A stretch of DNA of 34,813 nt from Klebsormidium nitens (taxonomy: Eukaryota; Streptophyta; Klebsormidiophyceae; Klebsormidiales; Klebsormidiaceae): contig DF237715.1 in NCBI GenBank assembly GCA_000708835.1, positions 1 to 34,813 of the forward strand. The letters are read 5' to 3'. The position numbers and the translations under genes were made by a program. Below, one piece after another: positions 21,301 to 30,900 of the stretch. Within the stretch, counting starts at the first letter, position 1. Each line of letters begins with the position of its first letter. A model generated the notes under the pieces. The model saw nothing but the letters and a program-made list of their open reading frames with translations, had not been told where the DNA came from and searched no databases.

Positions 21301-22793
21301 TGCCAGGACCGTCAGTGCGCAGCGGCTCTGCTTCGGGAGCGTCTTCTCCCCCCTTCAACCGCATGGGGAAAGGTGGGCGAGGAGAGGTCGTTGTTAGGGA
21401 TGAGGATTGGGGGGTGCTCGTTGAGACTGGAAGTGGGGACAACACCTCCCCAACCAAGCTGGGTATGCTGAACCGGGAGACGGCGTGCCCCCAGCCCACC
21501 AGCGAGCCGGGCGACGAATGGGTAAAGGTGTCTATGGGTTTTTTCATGTTCACCCTTCTGTTGGAGAGGATGGAACTGGTCCGAGAAAGCGACCTGAGCG
21601 CTTTCAGTGATGCCATGGTGCGCGAGAGCCCACTAGACAAGGAGAAGGCGGACGTGATGGCAGTGGCTTTGAAGTTACAAGCTCTCCATCTAATCGGACG
21701 GACTGAATTCTCCCTGAGCGAAGCCTTTCCAAACCTTCGGATACCCGCGGACCTTGCGGGCAAGCGCTTCTTGGTTCCCCCTGGCCCGCTTAGTGTGGGC
21801 GACGGGCTCCCCATGGGTCACCAGCTGACGAAACAGGCGTTTGCCACGACAGTGGCCGCGATAGCGGGCAAGATTCAGGAACGGATACGGGCAGGAAAGT
21901 GGGGCAAGGAGGCCCTCAGTATCGGGCTTGTCGGTCCCGGTAATGACGGTTGGGATGGGTTTGTGGTCTTGCTGGAAGCGAAACGAGACCCGAAGAGAGA
22001 CCCGTGGGTGCTCTTTTGTCAGAGCAAACAGGAATCGAGCCCCACAGAGGGCTATGTAACTTTGAAGGAGATCTTGCGCAATCTGGAGAGCGATATTCGG
22101 CAGACGCCGTACAGCCCGCCCACACTTCCAACCCAGTGGGTGCAGTGGCTGCGGAAGGAAACGGATGAGGCGCAGGAAGCGCATGCACCGGCGGCAGGTA
22201 GTGGAGATGAAAAAGCGACTGGGGCCAAGCTTGAAGAGGCGGGGAAAGCAGTCGGAATCGGCAAAACGAGGGCGGGAAAGAGGCCCAGGCCCGAGGAGGT
22301 CCAGGAGCGCGCCCTAGGTGCGATCTCGAAAAAGCGTGCGCTCGCCGGTACTGGGGAGACCGTCCCGGGTGGCGGTGAGCAGGCAGGGACAGGGCGGACT
22401 CGGTCGAAGGTATCAGCCGCCGGTGCCAAGGAGGAGCCGAAGGGGCGTAAGCGCAAGGAGCCGGAGAAGGCGGGAGAGGAGGAACTTCTTGTGGTCAGAA
22501 AGGTGCCAACAGGGAAGGAGAGCGAGCTCAGACCGGCGGACAGATTTCCGGATCAGGACTTCGGCTCCGATTGGACTTGCAATATGATCTACAGCTTTGT
22601 TTGCGATAGGCGATTTAGTCGTCGGCAATTGAACCTACTGAAGGAGGTTGAGCGTAGAGGGCATCCATGGTTGCAGAGGCTCCTGATAGTTTCCCGAGAG
22701 GACCAGGATAGTTGGTACAGTCGGATTGGAGCCCTACGTCGGTCGGCAACTTTGCACTGGCTGTCCGAGAAGATGGTTCTAAAGGACCGGTAA
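15321..22793 (+). CDS. Crinkler-RHS-type (CR) protein: ubiquitin-like - P-loop NTPase - endonuclease-fold-like region
   Basis: Twelve phase-consistent exons: 15321-15485, 16100-16255, 16575-16766, 16947-16995, 17385-17440, 17527-17749, 18150-18437, 18650-18898, 19002-19387, 19667-20054, 20454-20734 and 21021-22793; ~1401 codons. A ubiquitin-like domain (about residues 77-150) starts MQLLVRTPEGG and ends YRLRGGGG. The P-loop CPGSGKTTF (about residue 378) is split by an intron; a Walker B-like LLIDEG follows in exon 9 and a PITATTRW segment in exon 10. The last exon has a Ser/Pro-rich linker, then GWDGF (about 1123) and FCQSK (about 1147), fitting the D...QxK core of restriction-endonuclease-fold nucleases, then Lys/Arg-rich nuclear-type signals (GRKRKEPEK). 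CR proteins combine just these domains; many are nuclear effectors in pathogens, but they also occur in free-living eukaryotes. The exon 4-5 joins are the weakest. ATGs at 15441 (ACCATGG) or before MQLLV are alternative starts. Confidence 0.8.
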
Positions 22794-22799
22794 GATTCA

Positions 22800-24450
22800 A
22801 GGAGGAGGGAGGAGGGAGGAGGAAGAGCTTAATGTTTGAAGGCTCACGGAAAAATCTGCTAAACGGCAAGGCAACAGTGTGAGCATGGTAACTTTAGTTG
22901 CCAACTTGGCAACAAGGTTAATTTGCTTTCACAACATAGTTGCAGAATCACAGAGAGTTCCTTCAGATTGCATTTGATAGGCCGTTTCCTAAATCGTTGG
23001 GTCCCTTGAGCGCACATAATAGCGCCACTTGTTTATATGCGAGTTCGGATCCCTCAATCAAGCGCTGTTCTGGCGTGCGTGTAGATGTCCGCGAGCCTTG
23101 CTTTGTTCCGTCCCTACCTGCCTATGTATATAGCGCTGGTTGGCTAGGCGCACAAAAATGCCTTCTCCTGCCATTTCAATGTTGATCCTTGGAATGGACA
23201 TCTGGTGCATGTAAAGCAAGTGCACTTCGCGGCTATCTCGGACTTGGCGGATCAGAATCAAGTTGCACTCGGTTCCTTTTACCCAATACATCCGGACTTT
23301 CACAGGCAATTAACGTGCATTGGGCCAGACCTCGCATGTTGTCGACCATGCATCCACGTGTAGTATGACAAAGCATCATTGGGAAAGCGTCATATAGTTG
23401 ATTCTTAATTCATTATTTCATCATGTGCAATGAATATACCAGGATCAGCCGCCAGAATTGGAGTAGCTTCGGTCAGGCGTATAGGCAAGTCCGTCCAACC
23501 CCTTACATGTATGGGCTTCGCTCGACGGCGTGTTGCCCGATGGCTCTATGCGTGGCTCAGCTAGAAGGGTTTATAATCGAGCTAGTGACCATGATGATGC
23601 AAACATTCTCGTATAATTAGTTGGCCATCATAGCTTGACGTATCTCAATTAAAAACGCACCGCTTTGGCTGTCTGCAATTTCATTTGAACCACCTTTGTG
23701 CATGCACTTATGCAACTAGGGCGCAACTATATATCAGGACGTGCCAAATTCTATGAAGATAGTTTCATGTCTAGCTTTTGCAACAAAGCAACATTATATA
23801 GAATGCAAAAGCTGGACAGTAGTCAACAGTGCATTGATCTGGTTGCTTGCAATTGCCTTAATTCTGCCGCTGCAATGCTCTTGTCTACAGTAGAATGCTA
23901 GATGATTCAGCTAGACCCATTGAGGCTCAGCGCAACCGGTTCCATTACCAAGCCAAGCTGCGCTGTGCGTGGAGCTGCTCAGTGGTTTGAGCTGAATCAG
24001 AAATGAGCAGGTAGGCCATGATTTTGTGAAAGGTTTTTCGGCTAAACTGACCTGCTCCTCAAGCATATTGTCAAGCCCCGCACAGAGCGCTGGCTGCAGC
24101 AAATTGCTTAAGTCGGCATCGTCCAAAACCCCTCAAGAGACGCTGGATCAGAAGTGCGGTCCTGAGTTGGCAAACTTTACGAGAGGGATGTTGCCAGCCA
24201 CAGTTGCGGAAATGAGGGATGTACTCCGCCATAACTTGAGAAATGAAGCATCATGGCAACTGAGTGGTCTTTATGCTATCCTAGTTTTGCAGTGGCTCGT
24301 TAGGCAGCTGTACCCGTTGAGCACTGGCTACTTAGCTGTTTATGCACGTTTGCTGGCCCTCAGCTGCTAGATTGTTCAAATTGACAAACGTTTTGCGACT
24401 CTTCCCGAGGGAACAGGACGAGTCGCAAAACTGGCCCAGAAGAAGAGAAC
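22800..24450. other. Gene-poor stretch after the CR gene
   Basis: A purine-rich GGAGGAGGGAGGAGG tract (about 22800-22825) follows the CR stop codon. Frames here are short. A minus-strand ATG frame at 24126 ends at a possible donor (GAGCAG|GTCAGT), and a plus-strand frame at 24026-24370 lacks an ATG. Neither has a supported partner exon. The rest is AT-richer and shows nothing recognisable. Confidence 0.4.
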
Positions 24451-24560
24451 GTGCAGACAAGGGGGAGAAGGACGCGGTTTGGACCCAGTGGTGGTCAGCA
24501 TTGCAGTGAGAGGGGAAGGTTCGAGGTTACGCGGCAACTCCCGAGCTCACCGGGGTCGGC

Positions 24561-24645
24561 CCGGGCGCGGGGCCGCAGCCTTCCTTCGCGGAGTGGGGGG
24601 ACACGTTGGCGGAATGTGGTTGGGCAATTCTATCCCGTTCACCTC
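24561..24645 (+). repeat. GC-rich dispersed repeat, copy 2
   Basis: This is the partner of 9472-9554, sharing TGTGGTTGGGCAATT, TATCCCGTTCA and GGGACACGT in the same order and orientation. It lies in otherwise gene-free sequence. Confidence 0.75.
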
Positions 24646-25107
24646 TTGGTTAGTTGCCAGAACCAGCGGATCCCATTTCTCGCAACGATCGGCTGGAGCT
24701 TGGAAGTCGGGAGTCGGGACCTGAACGTGAATCTTTTGACGGTGAAGATTGAAGGCTGTAGACAAGGATCAAATCCTCTTCGTCCGATGTCACCTTCCGA
24801 CGGGCCCGAGGGAGTCAAGCTTCGGCCCGTCGACTTTCGGAATATTTAATATTTCGACCAGTTCGATAGGCACGGCGGTCTCAAATGGGCTCAAATTTGC
24901 CGCCAAAACTGGCAAATTAATTGAAGAGGCTGCCTTCAACTTCAACTTCAAGACACACACATACGACCTCGATTACAATGGTTCGCAAAGCGAACGCAAG
25001 TGTTACATGGGTTGTGACATGGTCACAATAGTCCTGCATGCAAGCAATCATTAAGAATCGAAACATCTCATACTACCTCTAACCCACACTAGCTTCGACT
25101 ACCCCCC

Positions 25108-25770
25108 TCAAGAACTGTAGTAGAACGCGTTACCGGACCCGCTAACTAACCCCACGTAAACCGGTACTCTGACACTAGCACTGAAGACCCGGAGCCTGTA
25201 ACGGGGTGTAGGCGGCTGCGCAAAGTCATATACTAGAGGGTCCCGGTCTTGTGAAGCACGAGCTGGCCCTCCTGCTGGTAAACGTGGTCCGCCACCGCCC
25301 TGCATGAAGGTGCCTTCCACGGCAGTCGTTGCTGATGATGTCCACCGCTTGATGTTGCGCCTCTCGTCCTCGATTCCCACATGTCGTGCCGCATGCTCAC
25401 CATGCTCTTCTGCACTGTCCCCGATGGCATGGATGCCCGCTGCATAAAAGATGCCATGGACTCCACCATTTACGAATCCCCTGCCAGAATGACCTCGCCT
25501 CTCTGCAATGTATCCTCTCACGCCAGTAGATGAGCGGATATCCACCGAATGTGACCCGGAGCCTATGAGGGTTGTCTGCGGCTGCGCAAAGTCTGTCAGT
25601 GTGCATTGAGGCGGAATCAACCGGCTGAGTCCCCTGCAATGGACTGAGCCCGAGAGGCTGTCTCTAAGAGCGATAGTCCCCGCCACCTCCATCATCCTGC
25701 AATCCGCTCTCCCAACCATTGCCACACACCCATCAGCCTGTTGCCAGGCTGCCACTCCCCTGGCCACCAT
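25108..25770 (-). CDS. Unknown ORF of 220 codons with an internal duplication
   Basis: This is the longest open frame in the 23-27.9 kb stretch. It starts at ATG 25770 in a good context (GCCATGG). The protein is rich in Gly, Ala, Arg and Ser. A DFAQP motif occurs twice, each followed by beta-strand-like alternating sequence. At DNA level GACCCGGAGCCT and GCGGCTGCGCAAAGTC are repeated at about 25187-25230 and 25551-25594, so part of the frame was duplicated. There is no signal peptide, membrane segment or recognised family. A duplicated non-coding segment with a chance ORF is a fair alternative. Confidence 0.3.
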   Translation of the reverse strand: MVARGVAAWQQADGCVAMVGRADCRMMEVAGTIALRDSLSGSVHCRGLSRLIPPQCTLTDFAQPQTTLIGSGSHSVDIRSSTGVRGYIAERRGHSGRGFVNGGVHGIFYAAGIHAIGDSAEEHGEHAARHVGIEDERRNIKRWTSSATTAVEGTFMQGGGGPRLPAGGPARASQDRDPLVYDFAQPPTPRYRLRVFSASVRVPVYVGLVSGSGNAFYYSS

Positions 25771-25819
25771 GGCCGACCCCCAAACGCGGTGCACGAGACC
25801 GTTATCAGCTACCAAAAGT

Positions 25820-26920
25820 TAGGGCGCCCTAGATGCGCCCTTCAGGTCCGAAGAGTATATCAAGAAAATTACGGTCAAAACCACTTCAAGAGGCTCGTGG
25901 ACGTAGGTACTCAATACGGTAGGTACCTACCTATTCATTCCTAAAACCTAGCAGTGCCGGTATGCCGCTATGCGTACGCTGTTACGGTACCTAGGTAAGA
26001 AACGTACCTTCCGAGTACTGTGTATTGTATATGTAGTAGGTCTAGCCTCGTAGGAAGATGAGACCGCTCTCTCATGTGTGAGGGACTGTCCGAGACGACC
26101 GGTGCAAACATCAGCTTTCGTGACTACGAAGTGCGAGTTCAAGTTCGCGATCCAGAGATTTCCTGCAGTCAGGATTGTCGGGCATTCGTGAGAGCACGAT
26201 GTGCAAGCAAGGTCGCTGATAATGGTTGCACTGGAAAGTTGAAAGGAGGAAAGAGCAGCTCGGTTTTAACATTTTGCAAATGCTATCACCGTTGAACACA
26301 TTCCAAGGGATCACAATTCACATGTAGAAAGACAATGTGGGGTTGCACATAACTGGAAGAGGAAAATTGGGTCGTGCACGGCAAGCGTGTAATCTCGGCT
26401 GCGCAGTTGTGGAAGGTTTGCCACTTGAAAGCTCAGGTTGCAGAGCATGCGGCTGACATCCGGCGTTGAGAGGAGAGGTGCTGCAAAATGATGGTACGTG
26501 ATCTTGTCCCATGTCAACCAAATGAGCAAAGCGTTGTCTCTGACCAAGCTTTCTTGTTTACACAACTGTAGCTTGGATATAAGGACTTTCTGCCAGATGC
26601 TACACATACTGGCGATTGGCTTGTTGCATGGTGTAGCACCAGGCTGCCCGCGCACCTTTGCATGGACTGACCTAAGAAGGAGGTACTTGCTTGGCAGTCA
26701 AACGTGGGGCATCCCTCCAAGCAGCAGTTTTGAACCCACATCCTTACATTTAGTTGCAGCAGGTGTAACTTGTGTGCCCTTGTGCAATCTGCTGCTATAT
26801 TGATACTGAAGGGCACAGTAGAGGTGGCAGACTTGACATAGTTAGAGGCGTACGGCCCTGTACGGTTTTGCGTGAAAGGGGCGCAAGTCCTGAGGCTGGA
26901 TCTCAAGCAACTTGTGTAGA
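25820..26920. other. Gene-free stretch with a perfect palindrome
   Basis: The stretch contains the 14-bp perfect palindrome GGTAGGTACCTACC (25918-25931) among several GGTAC/CCTAG-like repeats. Short frames occur on both strands, none with a start and splice context I would support. Confidence 0.4.
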
Positions 26921-26921
26921 A

Positions 26922-27239
26922 ATGTGCCATGCATGTCAGGAGACCGCTTGGTCACTCGTTGGCCCTGCCACCAGATCTGAAGTCTTGAATTTTCCCTATT
27001 TTCATAACGCATACCATGTGCTCCGCCGGAAGATAGAGCTCAGCGCAGGCCCTCTGGTGGCTGAGCGCTCACTAAAAAGGCGGCGGTGGCCTCTTGTTCA
27101 GTCATGGTTGGCAGGAACCCTAGGACCGACTGCTGAATTTTATGCATTTGCTGTCAATGATCCCTCCTGGAAGAAGGGACCAGGCAGGGACCAGGCCCTT
27201 GACTACTTTGACGCCAGTCATTTAGTGGAGGTTTCATGA
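26922..27239 (+). CDS. Unknown ORF of 105 codons, possibly an exon or gene remnant
   Basis: An ATG-started frame with a stop at 27239; the frame is open upstream to 26772 without an ATG. The C-terminal half reads like folded protein (KRRRWPLVQSWLAG, then EFYAFAVNDPSWKK), but no family is recognised. It lies between the gene-free stretch and the CesA gene with no visible splice partners. Chance or a decayed fragment is possible. Confidence 0.25.
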   Translation: MCHACQETAWSLVGPATRSEVLNFPYFHNAYHVLRRKIELSAGPLVAERSLKRRRWPLVQSWLAGTLGPTAEFYAFAVNDPSWKKGPGRDQALDYFDASHLVEVS

Positions 27240-27924
27240 CCTTTCTTTCAAATCCAGTCCTTCTGACACCTATCTTTGCGAAAGGCAGGGTCTCAGGTTT
27301 GCAAATGTTGACCACTGTTGAGGCACTCAAGTGGTACATGTGGAGGGTGGTGTACTATCACCAGGAATGATCTGCTATTTTAATACATTGGACGGCACCC
27401 TCAAGACCTTTTTAAAACTTGGTGTTTTAGCCGAAGTTCAGCAGTCGTTGTATAGTTAGCATTGAAAGAGCCCGGCAAAATGTAAAGCACCGTGCTTAGT
27501 GCCGTATCAGAATTGTGGCCTGAGGGCTCACATCCTGCCGGAAAGGAAACAGACGGAGAAGTTACTGTGACATCGAACACGGCAGAGCGCGCGATGCTTT
27601 AGTATCCGGGCAGAATGGGTCGAAGTGATTGCCGTGGGCAACGTAGTCAAGAAAACCCTAGTTGTTGCCAGCTTCTTCTGTAGCAGAAAATCCACCCATT
27701 AAGAAGTCTTTTACAGATCTGGCTTGTGTGCACACCTAATGGAATTCTGGAAGATCATTGACACTTGTGCCTTCAGATGTTACTTGAACCTTGGGTTGAC
27801 ATAAGCCTTTCAAACGCTCCCATATGTCAGCCAGTATTGTGGTGCGCTATTCAATGCTGCAAAGCTTCTAAGCGGTGCAGCATCAAGGAGTCTGACCCTG
27901 GAGGCTTGCTTGTCTTGCGTGCAG
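27240..27924. other. Upstream region of the CesA-like gene
   Basis: No supported coding sequence. The first CesA exon I can place begins at an acceptor (GCGTGCAG, ending at 27924), so a 5' UTR or first coding exon and the promoter should lie here. I could not pick them out. Confidence 0.4.
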
Positions 27925-30900
27925 GAGCCTACGCGCTTGACGCCCGAGGTGTTGGCCGCAGCGGCCGCCCGGGCGGACGAGGAGGACGCGTTGGACACCC
28001 CGCCCGCACCGCGTGCCCCGGCCAGCATGACGGAGGAGCTGCCGCCCCTGCCCCGCGTCTCCTCCCCCCGCCTCGGTTCCAACTCACCCAGAGCAGCGCC
28101 AGCGCGCAAGAGTAACTGTGAGGGGCCGCACCGTATGCCTTACTTTGTGGACCCACTGCCCTGACATTCCTGAGCCAGGTGGCTCTCGTCTTCCGCCTTG
28201 GCTCGCCATGACCACCATGTGTTTCTGCTGCTGGGAGGTGTGCTGAGTACTGGTTTGCCTGTCTTGGCCTCGTTGTACAGATGGCAGCATACAGCCCCTC
28301 AACACACCGGAGTACGGTCGCCGCGATGACAGCGACCTGGAGGGGTCGGAAGCAGAGGGTCCAGAGGGTGGGGGAGGGTCCACCGTTTCAGAAGAGTTTA
28401 CAAGGTGAACGAGCCAAGACAGAGAAAGGCACGACTTCAGAAAGCTTTCGTTTGGGCGCATCTGGCTGAATGCCAGCCCAAAAGAGGGATTCCTTCTGTG
28501 AAGAGCTCTCTTCCAACTGTATTGGTGTCTGAGGAGCGGGAATCAGGCCAGAGTGTCGGCTTAGCCCCATTGGGGCGTGTACGATGCGACCAGCTTTTGA
28601 GATGGTTCGTCCTTTTTCGCTGCAGCTACGACCGTGCGCGCCTTCAGCTATACCGCAAGGTCCCTGTCAAAGCCGGCCTCATCAACCCCTACAGGTGATC
28701 GACTGCTCTCTCCGGTATGTCCACTCGTTGCGCTGCTCGCGCTGCTTCACTGTTACGCTCAGCTGCGGGCAAGGTATCCTGGCGGTATTGTTGCCTATGC
28801 TTGGCGGCGTTCTCACGATCGGGGTGGCCCTGTGCGCAGGTTCCTGGTGTTCCTGCGGCTGCTGGTCATGCTAGGCTTCTTCTTCTGGCGCATCACCAAC
28901 CCCAACAACAAGGCGTTTGGCCTCTGGATGACAGCCGTCATCTGTGAAATCTGGATCGGCCTTGCCTGGCTCATTGACCAGGGCCCCCGCCTCGGGCCCG
29001 TCAACCGTGAAACGTTCATGGATCGTCTTATGCAAAAGTGAGTGCTCTCAAAAACCCGCATCATTGGGGTTGCTTGGACCAGCTACTCAGAATGGCGGCC
29101 CTCCACTTTGATTCTCACTTTGCTGGTAGCCCTGCAGATGTTGCCTGGCCGGCCCTGTTCTCTAGACGTTGGCAACTCAAGAATTTACTGAAGGAGTTGT
29201 TACACTGGTACGAGCGCCCGGGGGACGGGTATGGTCGATCTGGAGACCATGGTTGTTAGGAGTGCGGAGCAGATTACATTCTGGAGTGGACTTCTCATTT
29301 GAGGTATCAGGGCTACTTAACCTCAGTGTGACATGTACACCGGCAATGTCTCTCCTGCCCCGCACTGAGCGCTGTGGTGATGATGCGCAGGTACGATCGT
29401 GAGAACGAGGACAGCAAGTTGCGCGCGGTTGACTTCTTCATCCACTCCTCCGACCCCGAGAACGACTCGCCGATCCTCACCTGCAATGCTGCTCTCTCTG
29501 TGTTGGCGCTCGATTATCCTGTCGAAAAGTGAGCACTCCCCGCAGCAGGCTCCCTGTGGCAGCCCTCCCAGGTGCTGGCGACAGTTTTCAATCCTGCCGT
29601 TCTTCTGTGGTACATGGGTGTGTTTCCGGACCAGGATTTTTAAAAAAGTATTTTACGTCACCCTGAGATAGCGCTGCTCTCGCTGCGTGCAGGGTGTCGT
29701 GCTACGTGAACGACGAGGGCGCGTCCATGCTGACGTTCCAGGTGCTGACGGAGACGGCCAGCTTTGCCCGCGACTGGGTGCCCTTCTGCAAGAAGTTCGA
29801 CATTGAGCCACGTGCGCCTGAGAACTACTTCGCGATCAAGGTGGACTACACCAAGGACAAGAAGCACCCCGACTTCGTCAAGGAGCGCCGCGCCATGAAG
29901 GTCAGCCACCCCGCACCACCCAACCCTGCCTCAATTGCGCCGTGTCGAAGCCGTATCTTTCGTCTGAAGCCCTGGACGCAAAGAGAGCGGCAGTCAAGGT
30001 GCTGCCTTTCGGCTCGTTTGCCGGCCTGTGCTGAGGTGCGTGTGCGGTGCTGTGCGTGCAGCACCACTACGAGGAGTTCAAGGTGCGCATCAACGCGCTG
30101 GTGGCCAAGTGCGCCAAGCAGAGGCCGCTGGAGGGCTGGCGAGTGGCGGACGGCACCCCGTGGCCGGGCAACAACCCGCAGGACCACCCCGGCATGATCC
30201 AGATCCTGCTGCAGCCCAACGTCAACGCGCTCGACAACGAGAACAACCTGCTCCCGCGCCTTGTGAGCACCACGCCCTCACGTATCTGTCCTGTTCTGCA
30301 ACGGCTAAGCGGGGCGGGGCCTTTCAGCGCGGCTTCCCCGGGTGCTTGCAGGGACGTACTTCTGACAGACGCTCAGCCCACCGTGGGCAAAGATTCCGCT
30401 GGGGCTGACTTTCTTGCGGTGCGCGCCCTGCCACAGGTATATCTCTCGCGCGAGAAGCGGCCAGGGTACGACACACACCGCAAGGCGGGCGCTATGAACG
30501 CGCTGCTGCGTGCGAGTGCCCTGATCACCAACGCGCCCTACATCTGCTTCATGGACTGCGATACCTACGTCAACAACGCCAATGGGGTCAAGGAGGTGCG
30601 CCACCATTACATGTGTAGCCGCTGCCACCGCCACTGTGCCTGCAGGCCCGCTTCTTGGGGTTAACAGAGCCCGCTGTCCGTCCCCGGTTCCTGCTCGTTT
30701 TAGGCGCCTGTTTGGGACTTGAGAATGCTGTCGTGGTGGCGTTTCTGATGCACTGTGCGGGGTGGTGTGCAGGCGATGTGCTTCTTCGAGGACCCGCAGA
30801 AGGGCGGCAAGGTGTCGTACGTGCAGTTCCCGCTGCGCTACGACGGCGTGGACCCGCACGACCGTTACAACAACCACAACACCGCCTTCTATGACATCTA

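Noticed and set aside
25918-25931. Perfect palindrome GGTAGGTACCTACC as an operator or attachment site
   Set aside because: It is surrounded by similar GGTAC-rich sequence with no associated gene, so there is no basis for a function.
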